From Pachyseris speciosa (taxonomy: Eukaryota; Cnidaria; Anthozoa; Scleractinia; Pachyseridae): a stretch of DNA of 64,000 nucleotides. Below are positions 9,435-19,402 of the stretch, in pieces (positions within the stretch are counted from its first letter, which is position 1; the number at the start of each line of letters is the position of its first letter). The translations under genes and the position numbers were made by a program. Where the stretch lies: assembly GCA_016490735.1 (NCBI GenBank), contig JAEMWC010000100.1, forward strand, positions 1,100,001 to 1,164,000. Direction: 5' to 3'. Under the pieces are notes generated by a model. It saw only the letters and a program-made list of their open reading frames with translations. It was not told the origin of the DNA and did no database searches.

Positions 9435-12400
9435 TTAAGAAAGAATGGCATAGTGCCCGTATGCAAAACTGTCGATTCCATCTTTTGATAAATATCTTTT
9501 GTCATCGAAACAGCTGAGTGATACTTTGTTGATTTCATAACTTCCCAATTGATGATTTTGACTTCTGATTGTTTTCATTTTATGATACATCTGTTTATTA
9601 TTGAATAGAGTGTCTTTATAATTTTCATGCTTGATTTCATTTTTGATTATGTTCTTTTTGATTCCTTTTGCTGTTTTTCCTCCTTTTTGGTTATCTTTAA
9701 TATAACTGTACATCTTTGATTTCAATCCAATGAATTCACAAATAGGTACTCCTGCTGCCTCATCTTTGAATTTACCAATTACTTTTTTATTGGTCTTATT
9801 GAAATACTGCGAGCTTTCAGGGTAGTCACTATTGTCAAATTTATCTTTATCATTCCAGAAATCCCTATAGACATCTTCAGCTTCAATTTCATATGTCAAA
9901 CTGTCTGTATCAGTGAAGAGTAGCTTAGCCTTATTACCATACTTTTGTTTAATGTAATTATAATGGAAATCATACATTAGTGTCTTACTAAGATCAAGAA
10001 TACACATTCCTACATATGCCGGCCTGTTCAAAGTTAGTGTTTCTTTGATCTTGTGCACTGCAACCAGATTTTCATTGAATATCTTACTGCTAACATAAGT
10101 TGGTTTACTGGCTAATTTCAATAGCTTCTTCTCATCTGTCACCAATCTGACATCTACTCTCTTTCTGAGATTCTCCATAGTTTTGCCAAATACTGAGTTG
10201 TTCATTAACTTGAAAAAGTCTTTCTCAAAAGCATTTTCGGCATTAGTTCTTTTCTGAGTGTTGAAGTCAATGTACTGCCTCAGCCAAGGGGATTGATTGA
10301 ACTCAAGCACCCTATGGATTTTTGTTATTTTCAAACCCAAGTCTGTGTATAATTGGAGGTTCCTGTAATGCAGTACATACTTCTCTTTGCTGCTTAATGT
10401 TGGTATCAGTTTATGTACCAAACCAGTTGATATATTGTATTTCTTTGCTATATCCTTGCAATAGTCTGAAAGCATGTCTTCAGTTACTTTCACCTTCTCT
10501 GGTCCAAGTGGGTAGTCATTATGATGGTTATGCAACTCTTGGGGGTATTCCAGATCAACTTACAGAATCAAACCCTTGTTGCTGTCTTCTTTGTACTTAG
10601 CTAGGTTGAGATTATTTATTTTATTCTCAGTCATCCATCTGAATCCACCAGTTGGAAGGTATTGGCTCATTGCCCAGCCGTATAAATTATTGGCATCAAG
10701 ATACATGATATACTTCGAGGGCGCCTTCTCATCATACTCTTTCATGTATTTATTATTTGCTTTACCGTAACGGTTGGCTATATAGCTGATGCCACCTCGC
10801 ATACCCTTTTCAATGAACTGGAACATATCAATGTCAGTCATCAATTCCAGTTTGATATTGGTCATCTTTAACATGGCATCCCAAGATAGCCCAGGAGATG
10901 TGAAATAATGGCATGGGTCCAGTTTGTAGTATTCAAGACATGTTTTCCTGAAGTTTTCAAATACATCAGCCAGTAGGAGTACATCTGTTTTAAGGTACAG
11001 ATCATGATAATCGCCCATGTTTTTCAAAGAGAATGCATTCCAAACAGTCTGAGCATGTGCATAGTCTTCATCTGATATATGCTCATCACTCAATATGCTA
11101 TAAAATTCATTTTTTGATGGCAGCTTTTGGTTAAATTTATCAAAACTATCCATATAGTCATAAGGATAAACACCTTTCTGTGCCACCAGATTAAGATCAT
11201 TTCCCTCGAACTCTTGTGAGGTGTATTTTAATGACTCTTTAGGAAGATTACTGACTAATTTTTCCAGACTTGAGCTCATAAATTGGAAACTATCAATGAA
11301 GGTCAGGTGATTACCAAGCATGAAAGCCATATACTTCTCCATGTTATTGGGGATAGCATTGATTGTCATCTGGCACTTTTCACCTTTCTTATTTTTATAG
11401 GTGTGTTTCTTTACAATGGCTCCAATCTCCTGCATAATGAAATGGCTATCATAACCTCTCAGATTGTGGAATATAACTGGTATTTTTATTTCTTCTGGGT
11501 TTACTCTGAGTTTCAGATTACAATCTTGGTGAGCAGAACCTCTGTATTTACCAGTGATGTGGCAATGATCTCTCACTCTGATATCCTTATTAGTGTACTT
11601 ATTATTGCAGATGTGGCATTCTTCAGCTTTTTGGAATTCTTTTTCATCCTCTGTTGTCATTCTCAATGGTTTATTGAATTCCTTTTTCATCACCTTCTTG
11701 CAATATGCAACTTCCTCCAACATAGCTTCCATGAATTTGTACACAGCCTTTTCACCCCTGTATATTGCTGCTGGTTTACTGTATTTATCATCATAGCAAC
11801 AAACAACTTTGTAACCATATCCACAATCAGTATGCTTCTGATAGGCTTCAGTGTATGATTTATTATTGTTGGGTTGGCAACCGTGTATTTTCTCAGTGAT
11901 AGCCTCAAAATCAGCATAGATCACAAATGCTACCTGTTGTTGTTTATGGTAAATGTTGAATTTCAGTATGTTGTTATCTTTGTTTGGCATCTTTATTGCT
12001 TGTGTGCCATTAACTTGCATGCAGTTGTCCTTATGATCATTCAGAACCCTTTCTGAGCTGAAACATTGGAGACAGTTCATGCAAAAGTGTTTTCTTTCTT
12101 TGTGCTTTGTTTGATTGTACATAAACTTGTTGAAATCATTGATCAGCACATAATGCTTGTTTTCATTTTCTGTTATCAGAAGAAGATTCAAACAGTCTGC
12201 ATATTTCTCTTTTGAGACAAAAATTGGGTATGGTTGTTTGTCCTCATAACCGAAAACATTGATATTGATCTCATTTTGTTTTTCAATTTTGTTGTAATGT
12301 TTGGTTGTCACTGGAAATTCAATACCTGAATAATCCAATTTTTCAATAAATGTCTTGTCAAAATTTTTGATTCTCTGTGGATCTTTGTCTTGTGGATTCA

Positions 12401-13247
12401 AATGTGTGATGTGGCACCATCTGAAGCATTCATTATCCTCATTTTTCATATTGATCAAACCCCTTGCACTGTTTCTTAGTTCATTTGGTAATTCAATGTA
12501 TGAGGAGCCCTTCATTGGTTCATATTTCACTGTATTTAGATAATGGTTTTCAACAGATTCAATAGTCCAACCAGAACCTTCAGATACCCATTGAGCTATC
12601 TTATTCAATATTTCCTGCTTTGATAATTCAAGTGATTCTGCAATTTCTAGATTATTGATAATTGTTTGAGCTACACTGCTGAAATATGCTGTTTTAAACT
12701 CTAGTCTTCCATCCGTCATTTTTGTGAATTGTACCTTTAGCGTTTCAACAAATTTCAACCCTCTCATTTCACTCAACAATTTTTTAATGTATGTTTCGAT
12801 TGCCATTCTTGTGTCTTGTAGTTGCTCTAGCGGGTCTTTGTCATTTTTTATATCGATTTCAAAAGATTTTGTGTAGCCTTTTAGAGCTTTCTCTGTTTGC
12901 TCTATCTTAGTTCTGGGTTTAGGCACAGGCTTTTTGGCTCTTGGGGCAGGCACTGGTTTCTTTTTCAATTGTTCTACTTCTTCCGACCATTCAGCAGGTG
13001 GGGCTGGTAATCTTTTTCTCTCAAAATAATCAACCAATTCTTTAACGGTTGGTCTTTGTGTTGTTCTCTTTAGTTTTTTGATTCTAGGTGGAGGGACTGG
13101 TTTGTAATCATCAACTATAACAATTTTTGGTTTTTGTTTCTTATTCTGTTGCTTCAATAACAATTCAATAAGCTGCGACTTGGTTAGTTTCTTCAAATCT
13201 TTCTTGTTCATATTCATATTATTAGTTTCGATTAAATTTTTATTCAT
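9435..13247 (-). pseudogene. polB: Protein-primed family B DNA polymerase, one in-frame stop
   Basis: This polymerase replicates the element from a terminal protein. The frame is continuous for 1,271 codons from the ATG at 13247, except for a TAA at 10560-10562 (codon 896). Visible in order: a SAP-like N-terminus (about residues 14-34), proline/lysine-rich linkers, a C2H2 finger (389-409, FCMNC...H...C), exonuclease motifs IYADFEAI (443-450), HNLRGYDSHF (594-603) and YLKTDVLLLAD (751-761), with an endonuclease-VII/HNH-like CHIC...DHCH...CNL inserted at 544-577. Then come palm motif A YLDANNLYGW (849-858), and after the stop NSVFGK (motif B) and TDTDS (motif C). The stop falls between motifs A and B, so the upstream product alone would lack polymerase activity. 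Without that stop the frame would give about 1,270 aa, normal for cnidarian Mavericks. Confidence 0.95.
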
Positions 13248-13355
13248 CTATTTATATATATACTATATATATTTTTTGTTTAAGCCTTGAACATGCGCGT
13301 TTAAGTAGGGTCGATAATTCAAGTGATTCCAAATTCTGGAATCCTTTGAACAGTT

Positions 13356-13550
13356 TTAAATTTTATTTTTTTGATGCTTTTTTGTTTTTGTGTGAAGCGT
13401 TTTACCAGCCATTGTGTAATTTTTACCATTATTACAAACTTCACAGAACCATTCTTTATTTAGCATATAGGTAGTCTTGTGTTTTTTTCTTTCCTCATCA
13501 CTGATAACTCTAGGCCTTCCCCGACCTCTCTTAACATTTTGATTCTCCAT
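13356..13550 (-). CDS. Small AT-hook and zinc-finger protein
   Basis: From the ATG at 13550 the product is 64 aa. It starts MENQNVKRGRGRPRV, a classical AT hook (GRGRPR core) that binds the minor groove of AT-rich DNA. A C2H2-like motif follows: CEVC, then His residues in the ...KTLHTKTKKHQKN tail. The ORF could extend to 13622, but ATG 13550 is preceded by TATTATATGG, the start-site signal shared by other genes of the element, so I prefer it. It sits between polB and the BRO/nuclease gene on the same strand. A DNA-binding or transcription-regulating role is inferred; no close family is recognised. Confidence 0.6.
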   Translation of the reverse strand: MENQNVKRGRGRPRVISDEERKKHKTTYMLNKEWFCEVCNNGKNYTMAGKTLHTKTKKHQKNKI

Positions 13551-13582
13551 ATAATATACTACTATATTTATTTTTAAATATT

Positions 13583-14466
13583 TTATATCGCGTTTAAACA
13601 TGTTCTTCTTCTTGATAAGCATGATTTGCTTTCTTCCATGTGTTTGGTTATCTCATAAATTAAATCTTCAAAACAATTACTCATGATGTACTTGCACTTA
13701 TTTTTTTCATACATCTGCTTCATATTATTTTGTTTATCAGTAACTTTATACACACCAGTAGGGCTTTTAAATTCAAGACATAGAGCATTATATTTTCTAG
13801 TGGGATTCATTAACATCAAATCACATTGTCCAGACATATATCCTTTGTTAAACTTCTGATTCTCATATTTGAGCTTATTTGATTTTCACCTAAACCGGCT
13901 ATCATTAATGCGTCTTCATATTTCTTTCTGATGAATGAAACAATCTTGTAGTGCAAATCATTTTCATTTTCAATCAATATCATATTATTGTTTCTGTCAT
14001 TGAACTGTTTGTGATATCCCTGTTTTCTGATTGATGGTAATACTTTTGATGTAACCCAATGTTTAAATTTTACAGCTTCTTGTTTTTTGGAAGATAATAT
14101 GAGTGAATAAAATCCTGATTAATTTATAAAAAAACATTTGAAAGTTTTTTTAATGGTCTCAGCACGAGGGACCGTTTTTGTCCCCCGTGAATCGATGGTC
14201 TCAGCACGAGGGACCGTTTTTGTCCCCCGTGAGTCGATGGTCTCAGCATGAGGGACCGTTTTTGTCCCCCGTGAATTTGTGTGTATTTTATGGTTTATCA
14301 AGATTTTATCATCCGATACAACATAATCTCTGATTGCTCTTTGTGGATTTTTATAGTCAAGAATAGTAGCTATGTCTCTACCTCTGAACCATATATCATT
14401 TTTTTCATCAAGATAACAATCTATTGATACATCTAATTCTTTATTGTCGTAGGAATATTTTTGCAT
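13583..14466 (-). pseudogene. BRO-N domain joined to a VRR-NUC-like nuclease, disrupted
   Basis: The first frame runs from ATG 14466. Residues 27-50 (WFRGRDIATILDY, then NPQRAIRDYV) are a BRO-N DNA-binding domain as in baculovirus and NCLDV BRO proteins. Three in-frame 42-bp repeats (14153-14278) add SRGTKTVPRAETID-type units inside the domain. A TAA at 14119-14121 interrupts the frame. The same frame then resumes with the second half of BRO-N (YSLILSS, then WVTSKVLPSIRKQG). Near 13870-13885 the reading frame changes and leads into 13583-13837, where CDLML...LEFKSPTG and a following Q/K-rich helix resemble VRR-NUC/PD-(D/E)XK endonucleases (E-x-K motif). BRO-N is clear, but the nuclease assignment is by motif only. 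It was probably one gene with a site-specific DNA-binding and nuclease role. Confidence 0.7.
14153..14278 (-). repeat. Three in-frame 42-bp tandem repeats within the BRO gene
   Basis: ATGGTCTCAGCACGAGGGAC recurs at 14153, 14195 and 14237 with almost no differences. Being a multiple of three, the repeats keep the frame and add 14 residues each. The near identity means recent expansion. Confidence 0.9.
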
Positions 14467-14627
14467 TTGTATATTATATTATTATAATTTATTTTTTAAT
14501 TGATTTTTAATTTGTTTTAAATATAGTCAGGAATAATAATATTCTTGGCTACATAATAGCAATAACAGTATATATACTGAAGTTAGTTCTATATATATAC
14601 ATTAGATAATTTTCTCTTAAAACAATT

Positions 14628-15625
14628 TCATATTTCTTTTAAATCCTTGATCGGTATCCAACTGTTGAAGTCATCACTATATCCCTTCCACTTCACCAAA
14701 GCTTGTTTCTTCTTGTAATCTCTGCGAATGACTTTATCAATACGGAAAACATCCTGTCTGGCTTTTAATAACTCAGGTTCATAAAAACTCCCTTGTATTT
14801 CTTCATCGTTGAGATCCTTTAATTTGTAAGTGATTGGGTTTGTATATTGGATCTTATCAACTGTAAACACTTCTTCTGTCCAATTTGGTGTATAGCCCTT
14901 GTCGAACACATTCCGTTTATACTTAGATATTCGGACCTTATCACCAACCTTGAATTTTGGTTTAGCTGATAATGGCTCCATGTCACCATATAAATTGAAA
15001 TACACTATTCCTTCATTCTTCTTCTTTGAAGCCTCTATGGGTGTCATCTTTGTGCTTGAATGTTTGGTATTATTATACTGTTTCACTAATTTTGGTAACA
15101 TGTCTAAATACTGTGTATTACCTTGAACAGTGAACTGCTTCCACATTTTGGATTTAATTGTCCTATTCCATCTTTCAACTACTGATGACTTCTCTTCGTT
15201 CTCAGTTGAGTACATATGTACACTATGTTTCTCTAGCAAGTCCTTCAAGTGTTTGTTGTAAAACTCTTTACCTTTATCAACCCATAGATATTGTGGTTTT
15301 CTGCCTTCCTTGAATATTGTTTTGAATGCTTCAGTGACAGATTCACCTTTCTTATCCTTCAATGGGACAATCCAACCATATTTGCTGAAGACATCAATAA
15401 CCATAAGAAGATATCGATAACCTTTATTCCATTTACTAAACTGTTGCATTTCAACTAGATCACTTGCCCATATTTCATCAATTTTATTTACAATCACACG
15501 CCGCCGAGTGAAATTTCGTTTTATGGGTGTATGTAATTCATCTGCTAATTTTTCTTGCCAGTTTTCTTCACTCGACGGCTTTTTCCGTTTTTTGGAACAC
15601 CAAGACCTAATTTCTGTTTTTTGTC
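14628..15625 (-). CDS. int: Retroviral-type (rve) integrase with C-terminal chromodomain
   Basis: This integrase inserts the element and makes the 6-bp duplication. Numbering from the first ATG (15497), the DDE residues are D13 (WASDLVEM), D74 (WVDKGKEF) and E108 (VVERWNRT). An SH3-like basic region (KFKVGDKVRISKYKRN, about 181-196) follows. A chromodomain ends the protein (about 248-289: FRIDKVIRRD, LVKWKGY, NSWIP), probably guiding insertion to marked chromatin as in chromoviruses. The core is unbroken. The frame is open upstream to about 15625 and adds ENWQEKLADELH and a basic KRNFTRRRV, conserved N-terminal sequence in this family, so the true start is upstream of 15497. The upstream protein sequence appears to run straight into the PLA2 gene through frame changes at about 15550-15650. 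No HHCC zinc finger is visible. Confidence 0.93.
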
Positions 15626-15627
15626 AA

Positions 15628-16387
15628 TTAAGAATCTGGCTGTTTGGCCCATTTTGGCATCTCACCATATGGTATTTGATCTAGTGACTCGACCATTGTT
15701 CTATCACAATCACCTTTATTTTTTCCCATATCATAACAAATATCATGATAAGCTGCTATTTCATCCACTTTATTGTAAGGAAGGACATTCCATTTTGTAA
15801 CCTCACCTGTATTTTTATCATATTCCAACTGTTCGTGCAACGGGTTATAAGGTCCCATATATTTATATTTACTTGGAGTCCAACCTGCTTTTGGTTTAGG
15901 AAGCTTGCCAATAACCTTATGAATGTCAATAGCACCACCACGTGTATAATCAATGCCCTTAATATCTGTTTTATGGGTTTGTCTCTTATCAGCACGCTTT
16001 GGGCGTATTTTTGTACTTAAATCAAATAATGCTTTTTTCCAACTGAACTAATAGCCGGCTTTGCTAGGGAAAGTCCTTTATCAATCAAATACTGTTGATT
16101 TTTTGGATTTCTGAGAGCTTCTGAAGCGTAATATCTTCCAGCTTGCAATGGCTTTTTACCAATCATTGGAGCCGCATGACCAAGCAAATCTAATCCAGTT
16201 GTTAATATGCCCGCCCCTTCAGACGGGCTATTCAGTTTCCCTGTTTCCTGAAAAATTTAGTCTTTGTTATTCCACACTCAGCACAAGTGCATTTCATCAT
16301 AGTTCGACCATTTTTCGTCTTCTGATAACTTTCACTTCCTGGGACACATTCAGTGACTTTCTTCTGTTTGACACAATAAGATCTCAT
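15628..16387 (-). pseudogene. DUF5679 zinc-binding plus parvovirus-type phospholipase A2 protein, frameshifted
   Basis: The gene starts at ATG 16387, preceded by TCTAACCCATTTGTATATG. The first 51 codons (to the stop at 16232) encode a DUF5679-like Cys-rich module (SYCVKQKKVTEC, then TKNGRTMMKCTCAECG). A second frame (about 16017-16230) carries GLDLLGHAAP and RYYASEALRNPKNQQ. A third (15628 to about 16045) carries the phospholipase domain: GPYNPL calcium loop, AYHDICYD catalytic His-Asp, and a later Asp (KGDCDRTMV). This is the fold parvoviruses carry in VP1 to breach endosomal membranes, so a role as a minor capsid or membrane-lytic protein is inferred. At least two frame changes (near 16230 and in an A-run near 16035) separate the pieces. 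A further piece (15545 to about 15650) leads into the integrase. Confidence 0.8.
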
Positions 16388-16398
16388 ATACAAATGGG

Positions 16399-16866
16399 TT
16401 AGATATTTTCAAAGTAGTCTATGATGAATCTGTGATTGATACTCACATCTGCTGGATTGAATCTGGAATTGTGTATTACATCCAGTATAGATGTTCCTTT
16501 TTGTCTCTCAAGAAGATAGTATAAACACCAATATCCGCATAATACTGATTCCCTTTCTTGTATCTCATCACCAGAGTATTCAAGTTGTTTACCGCTTGCA
16601 GCCATATATATTTGAACTTCTGTTGGCATCATTAAACCGAAAGAGTCGAAGTATTCACAGTATTTATCATTTTTGAAATTCCTATAACAAACCCAATGAG
16701 TACCAGGTCCAATTTTGGAATCAAGATTGACTATCCCACATTCATTCTTTTTATTTGTCTCGGCAGATTGTCTCTTGAAAATACTCCTCTAAAATGTTTT
16801 ATTCCAAGTTGTTTCACCCAATTGATTAAATCAAAGTTGGATAAGGGTTTGTTTACAAAATGGTTC
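16399..16866 (-). pseudogene. pro: Adenovirus-type cysteine protease (adenain/C5), one frame change
   Basis: The maturation protease cleaves capsid precursors after GG-type sites. The triad is visible: His in GTHWVCY, Asp in CEYFDSFGL, and Cys in LCGYWCLYYLL, the latter in the C-terminal frame that ends at 16399. That frame is open back to about 16745 (ECGIVNLD). The N-terminal part (SNFDLINWVKQLGIKHFRGV, then SRDNLP) is in another frame at about 16750-16860, so there is a single frame change near 16750 in a homopolymer-rich stretch. No ATG is evident at the expected start, directly after the pVI-like gene. The gene lies between the DUF5679/PLA2 gene and its probable substrate. Family assignment is firm; function of this copy is doubtful. 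Confidence 0.85.
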
Positions 16867-17704
16867 CTAGAATTGGGATTGAATTGAATGGACTGTCTTT
16901 TCCCAGTAGAAGCCCTTTTCCCTTTTTGGTCTTTTTTTTTTCATTCCATAACCGATTGGGTTATCCCATGTACCAAAAACTGGGGGTGATTGCCATGGAA
17001 TCATAGCGTGTTTCCCACCACTTTTATTTTTATTAACTGCAATGTGATCTGGAACATGAACTGGTAATGACCGTCTAGAACGGCTGTGTTCAACATGCAA
17101 ACCCTTTCCAGTCAAGGCTTTCATAAGTAGAGGAATTCCAATACTTGCTAAAAGTGTTCCAAGAAACCCACCAGACTGAGTTTTTGTTGGTTTGATAGCA
17201 AGTTGTCCACCAGACTGCATTGCATTTACAAGATCAGCCATTTGTCTCACATTCAATAAATTTCCAAAATTCAATAGTTGGGGCAAGTTTTCATTGGGAA
17301 TAATGAATCCTCCTTTTTGTTTCTTTCCAAATAGTTTATCAATGCCGAGACTTGCTAATGAAGAAAGAGCACCTGTGGCCAATGCTGGAGCCGCTTTAGC
17401 TACTGCCTTACCTGCATATGGTAATAGTCTTGTTCCAAGTGAAAAAAGACTTGACCAAAGAGAACCTCCATGTACAACCGCCTTTCTGATTTGACTTTTT
17501 GATATATTGATATCAGAACCTTTTCCCAATCTTTTTGATTTCATTAGTTTGTTGATTTGTCTTTTTGTCAACATAAGTTGATCACCACCAGACAATTCAC
17601 CATGCGTCAGCCTCAATGTTACCGCTGAATTTGATTTAATAGCTTTTGCCAGCTTTTCTTTCTGACCTTGTGAGTGTCACTCCATGAGGATGATAAGTAG
17701 TCAT
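16853..17704 (-). pseudogene. pVI-like membrane-active minor capsid protein with GG cleavage sites, frameshifted ends
   Basis: The protein resembles the adenovirus pVI/pX-like precursors of Maverick elements. The main frame (16867-17616) has a basic N-terminus (LTKRQINKLMKS), an amphipathic/hydrophobic region (LWSSLFSLGTRLLP, then APALATGALSSLASLGIDKL), a second one (GGFLGTLLASIGIPLLMKAL), and several GG dipeptides in adenain-like contexts (QKGGF, MQSGGQ, TQSGGF). ATG 17704 follows TATTATATG, but its frame changes near 17668 before joining the main frame. At the 3' end a run of ten T (16932-16941) shifts frame. The shifted frame continues GLLLGKDSPFN to a TAA at 16853, which matches conserved ends of this family better than the main-frame tail. 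It is likely cleaved by the neighbouring protease. Confidence 0.75.
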
Positions 17705-17834
17705 ATAATATATGTTTATACTAAATTGTATTTAATATAAATAATGATATAATTTAATTATTTAATTATTTAATTTAATTATGTAATTTAATTATTTAAT
17801 TTAATTAATTTATTTAATTATTTAATTGTACCAT
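17705..17834. other. AT-only intergenic spacer
   Basis: Between the pVI-like and capsid genes lies almost pure AT with repeated TTTAATTATTTAATT blocks. It probably separates transcription units: the TATTATATG signal of the pVI-like gene is at its left edge and the capsid stop at its right edge. Confidence 0.5.
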
Positions 17835-19118
17835 TTACATAGATCTCAGAATCAACTTTCCATCAGTCTTTCTCATCTCAATATCCTGTTCATACAGCAC
17901 AAGTGTATACACACTGTAATCATGATCTGCTGCAGCACTTAAAGTGTATTTGAAAGTCAGTTTTGTCATTCCATCTTTTATGTCCTGCTTCTCTTTTGTC
18001 AGATCAAAGTAAATGAAAGGGAATATTGTACCAAAGTTTCCTCTTGTGAGAAGGGTGTTATCACTGAATTCATTTACAGCTTGAACATATTTCAAAACAT
18101 CTCTGAATACTCTTGAGGGTTCTGTTGAGGGTTTGTAATGAACCTCTGGATAATCATTTCCATTGCCAACTTCAAGATAACAATCAGTCAAAGTTTTGTC
18201 ATTACCAACAGCAAAAGTGTTATAGAGAAATTTATTGGCTGTCTGAGATGCATCACTTGCATCATTGATGATGAATACAAAGACATGTCTGGGTTTGTTT
18301 ATTCCTGTGGAAATACGGAAATTGGCAGTCTGTTGTTTTGTTGAATTGCCTCTCTCAACCATTTCTCTCATGTAAGTCCACTTTCTGTTGTCAAGATACG
18401 TGCTCATGTACAAAGACTTTCCCGCAGAATTGAAAACAATACGAGGAACTATTAGCTGGAATTTAGTCAGTATCACACGACATTCATCACTAGCCTGCCA
18501 AACAAGATTGTCATCACTCTCAAGTGTTAGGTTCATCTCTACTTTTGAGTTAGGCAAGATTTCATTATAAAGGTTCTTGAAAAATCCATATCTATTTAAT
18601 GCTATCTCTGCATTTACTTCACCACCATCATTAAGCAAATCTTTACGATCTGAGAATCCTTTGTTATAAGCAGCTTGTGCCACTCTGTTTTCAGCACCTC
18701 TGGTGGTGTCAAGATAGAAGAACTCATTGGTTCCCTGACTTACAGCATAACCCTGTGAATACTCAAGCAATTACTTAATATTTGTGGCTTGGTTAGCATC
18801 TCGGCATTCATAAACATCGATTCCATTCATTTTTACATTAATGGTGTTAATAAGAGCGTGAACTGAATTAACAATACCATTTCGATCTGCAGCAGCAATA
18901 TTAGCTCCATCTGCAAGCTTATTTTCTTTGAAAATAACATTAAAACGGGCATTATACCAGTCAAATGGTGTTGTCTCTCCACTGTTATCAACAACAAATC
19001 GGTAACCTGTTTTCCTTTGATGAGCATTATTTGCAATCACAGTATTAAGTGCTGTCTCAAGCTCAAAGACAACATCTTCATATCGTTCGATATATTTTGA
19101 GTCGCGATAGTTTGACAT
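17835..19118 (-). pseudogene. mcp: Major capsid protein (double jelly-roll, hexon-like), one in-frame stop
   Basis: The frame is continuous for 428 codons from ATG 19118, except for a TAA at 18771-18773 (codon 116). Before it are MSNYRDSKYIERYEDVVFE and TTPFDWYNARFNV; after it YSQGYAVSQGTNEFFYLDTT, VEMNLTLESDDNLVWQA and, near the end, SVYTLVLYEQDIEM. These are typical of the cnidarian Maverick major capsid protein with two jelly-roll domains that builds the icosahedral shell. The stop would remove most of the protein, so no capsid could form unless it is read through. The start has a TCTAACACAATAATATATG signal. Neighbours are the pVI-like gene downstream and a small AT-hook gene upstream. The assignment rests on overall resemblance to this family and on position. 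Confidence 0.85.
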
Positions 19119-19140
19119 ATATTATTGTGTTAGATAAAAG

Positions 19141-19389
19141 TTACTTAATTTTTCGAGGTCTGCCTCTCTTTCTTTTGATCTCACCCCCAGTCTTAATCTC
19201 ACTCTCAGTTCCACTTTTTCTCTTTTTCTTGCTTAAAAGTTCTATTATTTTATCACCACCTTTTTTGCCAGCATGTTCACCAATTGTTGTAGCTGCTTTT
19301 TCAGCTGCTTTTTTTACAGCTGTTTTGGCAATGTCAGTGAAGATGCCTTCACCAATTTGCTCATATTTTTTGTACTCAAACCTCTTCAT
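19141..19389 (-). CDS. Small basic AT-hook protein, probable core/nucleoid component
   Basis: This 82-aa protein has an alanine/lysine-rich helical middle (IAKTAVKKAAEKAATTIG, about 20-37), a glycine-rich break, and a C-terminal AT hook (KRKRGRPRKIK). Nearly a third of it is basic, so it should bind DNA. Similar small proteins sit beside the capsid gene in other cnidarian Mavericks, so a DNA-condensing core role inside the particle is inferred. ATG 19389 follows CCTAATATTATATG, the shared start signal. The frame is intact. Confidence 0.65.
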   Translation of the reverse strand: MKRFEYKKYEQIGEGIFTDIAKTAVKKAAEKAATTIGEHAGKKGGDKIIELLSKKKRKSGTESEIKTGGEIKRKRGRPRKIK

Positions 19390-19402
19390 ATAATATTAGG
19401 TT

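Noticed and set aside
11283..11858. 191-aa plus-strand hydrophobic ORF in the polymerase region
   Set aside because: It is antisense to the PolB exonuclease domain, and hydrophobicity follows from the complementary codons.
10560..18773. TAA recoded as a sense codon in the Polinton (three in-frame TAA in otherwise conserved genes)
   Set aside because: Genuine ends of PolB, penton, ATPase and other genes in the same element also use TAA, and other genes have frame changes, so simple decay or sequencing error is more likely.
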